A DNA stretch of 64,000 nucleotides from Streptomyces ipomoeae 91-03. Its GTDB lineage: Bacteria > Actinomycetota > Actinomycetes > Streptomycetales > Streptomycetaceae. The DNA lies in contig NZ_AEJC01000397.1 in NCBI RefSeq assembly GCF_000317595.1, positions 1 to 64,000 on the forward strand, given 5' to 3'. Every line of letters begins with the position of its first letter. Position 1 is the stretch's first letter. The translations under genes and the position numbers were made by a program. The notes beneath the pieces are model-generated. The model saw only the letters and a list, made by a program, of their open reading frames with translations. It made no database searches and had not been told where the DNA came from. Positions 20,797-28,918 of this stretch are shown piece by piece.

Positions 20797-21255
20797 ATGA
20801 CGCTGCCTGTCCGTCGTGGCAGGGGTGCTTTCCCGGTATGGGACCCCTTCCGCGAACTGGAGGAACTGCACACACGCATGGACCGGCTGATGCAGTCGGC
20901 TTTCCCCGGTGGCGGTGAGTTGGGAGTGGCTGGGGCGTGGGCGCCACTGGCTGACGTCGAGGACACCGAGGACGCGTATCTGGTGGAGCTGGAACTTCCC
21001 GGTGTGGACAAGGACCAGATCACCGTCGAGGTCGCCGAGGGCGAGCTCGACATCCACGGTGAGATCAAGGAGAAGGAACGCACCGGTGTGGTTCGGCGCC
21101 AGACCCGCCACGTTGGGCAGTTCGACTACCGCACGAGTCTGCCGCCGAACGCGGACACCGCACACGTCAGTGCTGAGCTGACCAACGGAGTGCTCACTGT
21201 GCGCGTCCCGAAGGCTGAGAAAGGCAAACCGCATCGCATCGAGATCGGTGGCTGA
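20797..21255 (+). CDS. Hsp20 / alpha-crystallin small heat shock protein
   Basis: A 152-residue chaperone. The N-terminal helix region (FPVWDPFRELEELHTRMDRL) leads into the alpha-crystallin domain (about 48-140) with ELPGVDKDQITVEVAEGEL and the C-terminal GVLTVRVPKAEK strand. Such proteins hold unfolded clients without ATP. It follows DUF1876 directly. A second Hsp20 gene, apparently frameshifted, lies at 31762. Confidence 0.9.
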   Translation: MTLPVRRGRGAFPVWDPFRELEELHTRMDRLMQSAFPGGGELGVAGAWAPLADVEDTEDAYLVELELPGVDKDQITVEVAEGELDIHGEIKEKERTGVVRRQTRHVGQFDYRTSLPPNADTAHVSAELTNGVLTVRVPKAEKGKPHRIEIGG

Positions 21256-21277
21256 CGCAGCAATTCCGTTGTAGGGG

Positions 21278-21952
21278 TCAGGTGCCGTCGCGGGAAGCAC
21301 GGGAGTCGTCTGCCCGGTCGGCGATGTGCCCGGAGACCGAGACCACGCCGTCCACACTCCGGCACAGCCGCTCGATCACCTGGATCAGGGTCTTGACCTC
21401 GACGCATCCCCCCAGGGTGACCTGCCCGTCGCGCACCTCGACCGTCACGTCCGAGGCAGCAGGGCCCAGCGTCCCGCGCAGTACGTCTTCGGTGATCTCG
21501 TCGCGGATGGCGTCATCACGGCGCAGGAAGACTCTCAGCAGGTCACCGCGGCTCACGATGCCCTGCAGCCGGTCGGCCTCGTCCACCACGGGCAGCCGCT
21601 TGACGTTGTGTGCCGCCATGAGGCGAGCTGCCTCGACAACGGTCCATTCGGGACGCGCGCACACGGCGGGAGCCGACATCAGTTCCTCGGCCCTGGCGCC
21701 CTCGGCCTTGGCACGCTCCCATTCCTCAAGACGGGGGACCGGTGTCAGGCCGGAAGGGTCGACTTGGGTGGAAGACTTGCGCAGCAGGTCGGCCTCGGAC
21801 ACCACGCCCATGGGATGGTCGAGTTCGTCGACGACCGGCACGGCGGTGACATCGTTCTCCGCGAGCAGCTTGACGATCTCCTTGAACGGCATGTCGCGCC
21901 GCGCCCGCACGACGTCTCGGGTCATGAGGTCTGCGACCGTGCGGTGGTGCAT
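21278..21952 (-). CDS. CBS-pair plus BON domain protein
   Basis: A 224-residue protein. CBS 1 starts TVADLMTRDVVRARRDMPF and contains VTAVPVVDELDHPMGVVSEA; CBS 2 contains VKRLPVVDEADRLQGIVSRG. The C-terminal BON-like part is VTVEVRDGQVTLGGCVEVKT. It is convergent with the Hsp20 gene (22-base gap) and divergent from the DUF1918-HTH-FMN gene. The ATG has GGAGAGG just upstream. The protein shares its whole plan with the CBS proteins at 3894 and 23151. Confidence 0.87.
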   Translation of the reverse strand: MHHRTVADLMTRDVVRARRDMPFKEIVKLLAENDVTAVPVVDELDHPMGVVSEADLLRKSSTQVDPSGLTPVPRLEEWERAKAEGARAEELMSAPAVCARPEWTVVEAARLMAAHNVKRLPVVDEADRLQGIVSRGDLLRVFLRRDDAIRDEITEDVLRGTLGPAASDVTVEVRDGQVTLGGCVEVKTLIQVIERLCRSVDGVVSVSGHIADRADDSRASRDGT

Positions 21953-22182
21953 GTCGCCTCTCCGTTCCTGGTGGAGACAACCGGTGGTGACAGGGGTGGT
22001 CGGTTGCCCAGCGGGCCATGGCCATGCACGGCAGGTGCTTCGGCCGGTGTTGTGGTCCAGCCTTGGGGCGGCCGTTGGCGGTCGTCCATCTGACCGGACC
22101 ACCGGCTGTCTCATCCCATGCGTCGGTACGCCGTGCGTGGCACGTTGGGTTACAGCAGCATTCTCAGGAAACGGTGGCGATC

Positions 22183-23109
22183 ATGCGAGCTCGACTCGGC
22201 GATCAACTCATTGTCGAAAGCCCTGCCACCGGCGCCACCAGGCGCGATGGCGAGATTGTGGGACTCCACCACGCGGATGGCACGCCGCCCTACGACGTGC
22301 GCTGGTCGGACACGGACGAGGTGACGCTCGTCTTCCCTGGGCCCGACGCGCACATCCGTCACATCGAGCACCAGCCCAGAAGCCCACACACCCCTTCCCG
22401 GCCGAGCATGCACGGGACGGGCGGGCAGCCAAGTGCCGGGTCCGGCGGGACACCGCCGGGCAGGGCGCCCAACCCCGGTGACATCGGCCGACGCGTCGCT
22501 GCCGAGCGCACACGCCAGGGACTGACCCGGGCCGAGACGGCCCGCCGCGCCGGAATGGCGCCGGGGTACCTGGCATACCTCGAAGAAGAGCCGGCCGACC
22601 CGACCTCGGCCAGTCTCCTCAACCTGGCCGCCGCACTGGGAACCAGCGCCGCAGCCCTGCGCGGGGGCGGCATCGATCTGCCGCCCGGCCAGGGCCAGGC
22701 GCTCCTGCATCCTCAGCTGCGGGACCTTGGCCTCGACGAATGCCGCGCCTTGCTCTCCACGCACGGCGTGGGGCGCGTCGCGGTGTCGACACCGGACGGC
22801 CCGGCCGTCGTTCCGGTCAACTACGAGGTCGTCGACGACGTGATTGCGTTCCGGACGGCGCCGGACTCGGTTCCGGCGAGGGCCGTGGGATCGGAAGTCG
22901 CCTTCGAGGTCGACCATGTGGACGAGGCGATGAGCCAGGGCTGGAGTGTGCTCGCCGTCGGATCGGCGCGGGTGGTCACCGAGCCCGAGGTGCGGAAGCT
23001 GGTCGAACGTGCCCACACAAAGCCGTGGGCCGGGGGCGAACGCGAGATGTGGGTGTCGATCGAGCCAACGCGCCTCACAGGCCGCCGCATCAGTCCGGCC
23101 GAGCACTGA
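22183..23109 (+). CDS. DUF1918 - XRE helix-turn-helix - FMN-binding split-barrel protein
   Basis: A 308-residue three-part protein. Residues 1-62 are DUF1918 (RARLGDQLIVESPATGATRR, YDVRWSDTDEVTLVFPGPDA). Residues about 103-160 are an XRE-type helix-turn-helix (AAERTRQGLTRAETARRAGM). Residues about 180-300 resemble the pyridoxamine 5'-phosphate oxidase-like FMN/F420-binding barrel (STHGVGRVAVSTPDGPAVVP). It could be a flavin-responsive DNA-binding regulator. The ATG at 22183 has only a weak AGGAAACGG region upstream. Confidence 0.8.
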   Translation: MRARLGDQLIVESPATGATRRDGEIVGLHHADGTPPYDVRWSDTDEVTLVFPGPDAHIRHIEHQPRSPHTPSRPSMHGTGGQPSAGSGGTPPGRAPNPGDIGRRVAAERTRQGLTRAETARRAGMAPGYLAYLEEEPADPTSASLLNLAAALGTSAAALRGGGIDLPPGQGQALLHPQLRDLGLDECRALLSTHGVGRVAVSTPDGPAVVPVNYEVVDDVIAFRTAPDSVPARAVGSEVAFEVDHVDEAMSQGWSVLAVGSARVVTEPEVRKLVERAHTKPWAGGEREMWVSIEPTRLTGRRISPAEH

Positions 23110-23150
23110 GCGAGCCGCGTTTCCTTCTGCAGGCAGGGCGTACTCATGTC

Positions 23151-23828
23151 TCACTGCGTGCCCTCCGCACCAGCCGAAGGGCCGGACTCACCGGTGAGAT
23201 GGGGTTCGACGTCCACGACGCCCTCCACGGCGCGCACCAGGCGCACGGCGACCGAGATGAGTGAGGTGTCGCGGATGTGCCCGCGCAGGGTGACGACCCC
23301 CTCGTCCACGTTCACGTGGATGGCGTGGCTGAAGGCCGGGAAGAGGTAGGACACCACGGTGCGGCGGACCTCCTCCTCGATCTCCTCGTCCGACCGCAGG
23401 AAGACCTTCAGGAGATCGGCGCGGCTGACGATGCCCTGGAGCATGCCCACGTCGTCGACCACAGGCAGCCGCTTGACATGCCGGACCGCCATGATCCTGG
23501 CCGCATGCGCCAGGGTGACGTCAGGGTGGACCGTGATGGCGGGGGTGCTCATGAGATCCTCCGCCGTCACCGCCCCGGCCTTGGCGACGTCGGAGAGGCG
23601 CTGGCGTTCCTCGTAGAGACTCGGGTCGGTGTCGCGGAACTCCTCCTTGGGCAGCAGGTCGGCTTCGGAGACGACGCCGATGACGCGCCCTTCACCTTCC
23701 AGGACCGGCATGGCGCTGACTTTCCACTGCTCCATGGTTCGGACGATCTCCTTGAAGGGTGCGTCGCGGCCGACAGCCACGACCGTCTGGGTCATGACAT
23801 CGCTCACGATGTGTGGGGTTTCCGGCAT
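23151..23828 (-). CDS. CBS-pair plus BON domain protein
   Basis: A 225-residue protein: CBS 1 (VSDVMTQTVVAVGRDAPFKE, MPVLEGEGRVIGVVSEADLL), CBS 2 (VKRLPVVDDVGMLQGIVSRA) and a BON domain (VNVDEGVVTLRGHIRDTSLI). ATG 23828 is favoured by GAGGTGG at spacing 7; a TTG at 23834 is the alternative. It precedes no other minus-strand gene closely and is downstream of the cyclic-nucleotide-binding gene (24-base gap), so the two may be one unit. Confidence 0.87.
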   Translation of the reverse strand: MPETPHIVSDVMTQTVVAVGRDAPFKEIVRTMEQWKVSAMPVLEGEGRVIGVVSEADLLPKEEFRDTDPSLYEERQRLSDVAKAGAVTAEDLMSTPAITVHPDVTLAHAARIMAVRHVKRLPVVDDVGMLQGIVSRADLLKVFLRSDEEIEEEVRRTVVSYLFPAFSHAIHVNVDEGVVTLRGHIRDTSLISVAVRLVRAVEGVVDVEPHLTGESGPSAGAEGTQ

Positions 23829-23852
23829 TGCCAACCACCTCGTCTCGCCTCG

Positions 23853-24311
23853 TCAGGGCACTTCGCCCGCGCCGTGGGGTGCGTACAGGTCGAGCAGTCG
23901 TACCCGGGCGGACCTGAGCCGGCGCGCGAGCACGCCGAGGACGTAGGTGCACAGCTCGTGGTCCAGGGCCGGGTCCTTCGCGCACATCTCACGGACCGCC
24001 GCCGCGTCGAACTCGTAGGCACGCACCGGGCTGCTCGCCTCGGCCCCCAGATGCCACTGATGGGGAGGGACCAGCCAGGACCAGCCCAGCAGTTTTCCGG
24101 CGTCGAGGGTCTCGATGACCGCTGCTTGCCGGCCGGGCACGTGAACGTCGAGAGCGACCGTGCCCGTGTGAATGATCCAGAAGCGGTCGGCCTTTCCGCC
24201 CTCGTTGAAGATGCGCTCGCCCGTCGCGAACGACACCTCACGAGCGAGTGGCATGAGCTGCTCGCGATGCTCCGTGCTCAGGGCGCCGAAAACGCCGGGC
24301 CTCGTCACCAC
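23853..24311 (-). CDS. Stand-alone cyclic-nucleotide-binding-domain protein
   Basis: A 152-residue protein with the Crp/Fnr-type sensory beta-barrel: MPLAREVSFATGERIFNEGG, RFWIIHTGTVALDVHVPGRQ and the C-helix region DPALDHELCTYVLGVLARRL. No DNA-binding helix-turn-helix follows, unlike true Crp or Fnr. It may act as a partner or sensor module rather than a transcription factor. The start is a GTG (24311 or 24308) after GGAGAAGGGAAG. It lies upstream of a CBS-BON gene and is divergent from a Usp gene. Confidence 0.75.
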   Translation of the reverse strand: MVTRPGVFGALSTEHREQLMPLAREVSFATGERIFNEGGKADRFWIIHTGTVALDVHVPGRQAAVIETLDAGKLLGWSWLVPPHQWHLGAEASSPVRAYEFDAAAVREMCAKDPALDHELCTYVLGVLARRLRSARVRLLDLYAPHGAGEVP

Positions 24312-24589
24312 TGTGGTCTTCCCTTCTCCATGGCCTCGAAGGTGGAGGGCGGGCTTCGTCCAGTCACGGACGTCGCACCGTGCGGGGCCGTGGTCTTCGT
24401 GGTCGGGTCGGCGATGGGCACGCACGCAGCGCTGTCCCTCCCGGCCGTATGACTCCACCATCGCCGCAAAACGGCGCGGTGCAACCGGGGCCGAGGTCTG
24501 CTCCCAAGCCGATCCGCGTGTCACGAAGCCGGTCCACGTGTCGCGACGGACCCAGGGCGGTGCGACGGTGTTCACAGGAGGTCTCGCGG

Positions 24590-25489
24590 TTGCCGGACAG
24601 AAGGGCGGTGGGGACAGTGGAGCTTCCGCTGGTCGTGGGCGTCGACGGATCGGATTCCAGCCTGCAGGCCGTGGACTGGGCGGCGGACGAGGCGGCACGC
24701 CATGGGCTGCCGTTGCGGCTCGTCCACGCCTCCCTGTGGGAGCGGTACGAGGGAGGCCGCCCGTCCTTCACCACCGACCGCCCGGCCGAAGAGATCATGG
24801 CGGAGCACATCGCCGCGTCCTGCGCGGAACGAGCCCAGCTCCGCAACCCGGAGCTGAAGGTGTCGAGCGAGGTGCTGCCCGACGACGCCGTGTCCGTGTT
24901 GCTGCACGCGGGCCATGAATCCTTCGCCCTGGTCACGGGCTCCCGCGGCCGCAGTGAGCTCGCTGGGTTGCTGTTGGGCTCGGTCAGCCTGGCGGTGGCC
25001 GCCCGCGCCGTCTGCCCGGTCATCGTGGTCCGTGGCGGGGAACGGAATCGGCAGGGCTCCTTCGGCCGGGTGGTGCTCGGAGTCGGCGATGCCACCGAGG
25101 GCTCGGCCGCCGTACGGTTCGCCCTGCGCGAGGCCGAGGTGCGCGATTGCGCCCTGGATGCCGTTCGGGCCTGGCGCTACCCCGCCCATGAGCACGTGGA
25201 CCAACCCCTGCTCGAGGTCGCCGCCAGTGTCCACGAGGAACGAGCCTCTACCCTCCTCACCGACGCACTGCGCGACGCGGTGAGGGATCATCCCAAGGTT
25301 GAAGTACACCGCCAAGCGGTGGAGGGTCCCGCGCACAAGGCCCTTCTGGACATGTCGGCCGACGCCGACCTGATCGTTGTGAGTGCACTGCGCCGGCACG
25401 GCCACTTCGGTCTGCAACTCGGCAGGGTCGCCCATGCCCTCCTGCATCACGCCGCGTGCCCGGTGGCCGTTGTCCCGCAGCGAGCCTGA
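24590..25489 (+). CDS. Tandem universal stress protein (UspA family)
   Basis: A 299-residue protein with two Usp domains: ELPLVVGVDGSDSSLQAVDW with loop GSRGRSELAGLLLGSVSLAV, then RVVLGVGDATEGSAAVRFAL ending VAHALLHHAACPVAVVP. It is most similar by eye to the Usp at 17456. The proposed TTG start (24590) follows AGGAGG at spacing 8; in-frame GTGs at 24608 and 24617 lack a well-spaced site. The upstream gap (24312-24589) holds two direct repeats of GGGGCCG(T/A)GGTCT at 24384 and 24487 that may be regulatory. Confidence 0.85.
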   Translation: MPDRRAVGTVELPLVVGVDGSDSSLQAVDWAADEAARHGLPLRLVHASLWERYEGGRPSFTTDRPAEEIMAEHIAASCAERAQLRNPELKVSSEVLPDDAVSVLLHAGHESFALVTGSRGRSELAGLLLGSVSLAVAARAVCPVIVVRGGERNRQGSFGRVVLGVGDATEGSAAVRFALREAEVRDCALDAVRAWRYPAHEHVDQPLLEVAASVHEERASTLLTDALRDAVRDHPKVEVHRQAVEGPAHKALLDMSADADLIVVSALRRHGHFGLQLGRVAHALLHHAACPVAVVPQRA

Positions 25490-25530
25490 ACTCCAGTACG
25501 TGGGCTGGCGGGAGAGGGTGAGGCCGGCGG

Positions 25531-27929
25531 ATGTCGGAGTGGACCTGGGAATACGAGGGCTACGATCCCGCCGCCGAGCGGTTGCGTGAATCGTTGTGCA
25601 CACTCGGCAACGGCTACTTCGCCACCCGCGGCGCGGTGCCCGAGCGCAGAGCGGGCCTTGTGCACTACCCGGCCACTTACGCGGCCGGGGTCTACAACCG
25701 CCTGGAGTCCACCGTGGCGGGGCGCCAGGTGGTGAACGAGGACGTGGTGAACCTCCCGAACTGGCTGCTCCTGCGGTTCCGTCTCCGCTCCGCCGCGGGC
25801 ACGGCGGGCCCGTGGTTCTCTCCGGACGTGCGGAAGCCGTTCGAGCACCGGCACTCCTTGGACTGCGCCGTGCCACGCTGACGCGCACGTTCTGGTTCCG
25901 GGACGGTGAGGCAGGCGCGCTGAGCGTGGAACAGGTCCGCCTGGTGCACATGGCGGACCCTCACCTGGCCGCGTTGCGGACCGTGTTCACCACGCAGGAG
26001 TGGTCGGGGGAGATCGAGGTCGAGTCCGTCCTCGACGGCGACGTGGCCAACGGCAACGTGCACCGTTACCGCTCCCTCAACCGCAACCACCTGGCCCATG
26101 TACGGACCGGGACGGCGAAGGACGACATGACGTGGCTGCGGTGCCGCACCAGCACCTCCTACATCGGTATCGGTATGGCGGCCCGTACAGTCGCCCTGGG
26201 ACAGCGGCCGACATCGTCGCAGCTGCGACCCTCCCGTCGCCGCGCTGTGCACCGGCTGGTGCTGCCGATCGCTCCGGGCCGCCCCGCCGTCGTAGAGAAA
26301 ACCGTGGCCCTGCACACCTCACGTGACGTGGCGATCGGCGACCCGCTCGAAGCGGCGCTCGACCGGGTGACCGCGGCTCCCGGATTCTCGGAGCTGCTGG
26401 ACTCCCACGTCGCGGCGTGGGCGCGGTTGTGGCGGCGCGCGGACGTGCAGGTGCCCGGGGAGGCGGGCCGCGTCCTGCGCCTGCATCTGTTCCATGTGCT
26501 GCAGACGTTGTCGCCGCACACCACGGAGCTGGACGTGGGGGTGCCGGCCCGGGGGCTGCACGGCGAGGCGTACCGGGGCCATGTCTTCTGGGACGAGCTG
26601 TTCGTCCTGCCGTATCTGAACCTGCACTTCCCGGAGGTCTCCCGGGCGCTGCTGAACTACCGGTACCGGCGCCTGCCTCGGGCATGCCAGGCTGCGGCTG
26701 CGGTCGGCCGGGCCGGGGCGATGTACCCGTGGCAGAGCGGCAGTGACGGCCGTGAGGAGACCCAGGTGTGGCATCTCAATCCCCGCTCGGGGCGCTGGCT
26801 GCCGGACCACTCGCGGCTCCAGCACCACGTGGGCTCGGCGATCGCCTACAACGTGTGGCAGTACTGCGAGGCCACCGGCGACACCGAGTTCCTGCACACC
26901 AGGGGTGCGGAGATGCTGCTGCAGATCGCCCGCTTCTGGGCGGACCTCGCCGACTTCGACCCCGAAACGGGCCGCTACCGCATCGGTGGCGTCGTAGGCC
27001 CCGACGAGTATCACGACAGCTACCCGGGTGCCGGCCTGCCGGGCCTGGACGACAACACGTACACCAACGTCACCGCCGCCTGGGTCCTTACCCGCGCCCT
27101 GGATCTCCTGCGGCGCCTTCCCACATGGCGCCGGGAGGAACTGCTCGAACGCGTGCGGCTGGACTGCGGCGAACTTCCGCAGTGGGAGGACGTCTCCCGG
27201 CGGTTGCGGGTGCCGTTCCACCAGGGCGTCATCAGCCAGTTCGAGGGCTACGACGACCTCGCCGAGCTCGACTGGGACGCCTACCGGGCACGCTACGACA
27301 GCATCCGCCGACTGGACCGGATCCTGGAGGCCGAAGGCGATTCGGTCAACCGCTACAAGGCGTCCAAGCAGGCCGACGTCCTCATGCTCGGCTACCTCTT
27401 CTCGCCCGCCGAGCTGCAGCACCTGTTCCGGCGTCTCGGATACCGTCTGGACGACGAGATCTGGCGAAGGACCGTCGACTACTACCTCCACCGCACCAGC
27501 CACGGCTCCACCCTCAGCGGACTCGTCCACGGTCTGGTCCTCGCCAGGGCCAGACGGGCCGAGGCGTGGAGTTACGTCCACGAGGCGCTGGAGGCCGACA
27601 TCGCCGACATCCAGGGTGGTACGACCGGCGAAGGCATCCACCTGGGGGCCATGGCCGGAACCCTCGACCTGATCCAGCGCGGCCTGACGGGACTGGAGAC
27701 ACGCGAGGACGCCCTGTGGCTGGACCCGGTGCCTCTTCCGGCGCTCTCCGAGTACGGGTTCTCGCTGCGCTATCGCGGTCATTGGGGTGTCGGCGTACGG
27801 CGCCGGAGCGGGCAACTGGAGATCGGTGTGCCCGACTCGGAGGAGTCGCCGATCCGTGTGGTGCTGGCCGACCGAGCCGTGACCGTCGCGCCGGGAGAGA
27901 CATGCGCGCTGGTGCTGCCGACGAGTTGA
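25531..27929 (+). pseudogene. Glycoside hydrolase family 65 phosphorylase-like gene, with a one-base frameshift
   Basis: Frame 1 runs from ATG 25531 (MSEWTWEYEGYDPAAERLRE) to a TGA at 25881; the second frame carries the rest. Adding one base at 25863/25864 joins ...HSLD to LRRATLTRTFWFRD and gives 799 residues, normal for maltose, trehalose or kojibiose phosphorylases. The second part holds HLNPRSGRWLPDHSRLQHHV, the catalytic GPDEYH motif, VNRYKASKQADVLMLGYLF and HGSTLSGLVHGL for phosphate binding. Such enzymes split disaccharides with phosphate. No slippery sequence is seen at the break, so a sequencing error or a true mutation is more likely than programmed frameshifting. Confidence 0.8.
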
Positions 27930-28048
27930 TCCGACGGGATGTGGCCTGTGAGCGCGGCGATTCGGCCCTGCCTGCGGCGGTGTTGCCATCGGCCTACGCT
28001 CCGAGAGCGGGGGTTCGGCTTCGGGGATCAGAGCCGTGGGAGACACGT

Positions 28049-28918
28049 ATGGAGTGGTTGGTCTCACTGGTGGGCGCGGGTCTTGTCATGGTCACCCTGC
28101 GGGACCTGTTCCATACGCTCTGGCACCCCACCCGCCACGGCGGCCTGAGCCGCCTCGTCATGACGGCGCTATGGGGACTGGCCCGGCGTTTCCGTGCCCG
28201 CAGGCGTGTGGTCGGGCTGGTCGGGCCGCTCGCCATGGTGGCGGTCGTGTGCATGTGGGCCGGCACCGTCATCCTCGGCTGGGCGATCGTCTACTGGCCT
28301 CACATGCCTGGCGCGTTCACCTTCTCGCCCGGTTCCGAGGCGGCGCAGGAACCGGCGCTGCTCGACTCCCTGTACCTGTCGCTCGTCACGGTGGCGACGC
28401 TCGGGCTGGGGGACATCGCGCCCGGTGAGGGTTGGCTCCGCGTGGTGTCGCCGTTGGAGGCATTGGTCGGGTTCGCCCTGCTGACAGCCACGGTCTCCTG
28501 GGTGCTGGAGATCTACCCGGCGCTGACCCGCAGGAGGGTCCTGGCCATTCGGCTGGCGCTGCTGCGCGACGCGGACCCGGCGCAGCAGCAGATCGACTGC
28601 ACGGCCGGGGCAATGCTGCTGCACAGCCTGGCCACCGAAGTCGTACGAGTCCGCGTCGACTTCACCCAGTACGCCGAGGCGTACTACTTCCATGACGGGG
28701 AGGACCACTCGTCGCTGGCGGCCATGGTCGGCTGCGCCGCCGCGCTTGCCGAGCGCGGACAGGCAGCCGGGCGGCCGGAGGTGCGACTGGCGGGTGACGT
28801 GCTCGCCGATGCGCTCAAAGATCTCGCCGCCATCCTTGATCAGCGTTTCCTCCACACCGGCGGAACACCGACGGACGTTTTCGCGGCCTACGCCGCCGAC
28901 CACGGGCGGGCCTCGTGA
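28049..28918 (+). CDS. Potassium-channel-like membrane protein (ion_trans_2)
   Basis: A 289-residue protein with about four hydrophobic segments in the first 165 residues. Between the last two is LVTVATLGLGDIAPGEG, aligned with the K+ selectivity filter T-x-GYGD, here changed to LGLGD. The C-terminal 130 residues are a soluble helical domain (ATEVVRVRVDFTQYAEAYYF). The stop overlaps the GTG of the P-type ATPase gene, so the pair is translationally coupled. Whether it conducts K+ is unclear because of the changed filter. Confidence 0.75.
   Translation: MEWLVSLVGAGLVMVTLRDLFHTLWHPTRHGGLSRLVMTALWGLARRFRARRRVVGLVGPLAMVAVVCMWAGTVILGWAIVYWPHMPGAFTFSPGSEAAQEPALLDSLYLSLVTVATLGLGDIAPGEGWLRVVSPLEALVGFALLTATVSWVLEIYPALTRRRVLAIRLALLRDADPAQQQIDCTAGAMLLHSLATEVVRVRVDFTQYAEAYYFHDGEDHSSLAAMVGCAAALAERGQAAGRPEVRLAGDVLADALKDLAAILDQRFLHTGGTPTDVFAAYAADHGRAS

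Noticed and set aside
21997..22035. GGGCCATGGCC near the CBS/HTH-FMN divergent promoter as a further operator copy
   Set aside because: It lacks the right arm and the spacing of the palindrome, so it does not match the motif.
25860..25885. Programmed frameshift in the GH65 gene
   Set aside because: No slippery heptamer or stop-based shift site is present, and GH65 genes are not known for frameshifting. A one-base loss explains it.
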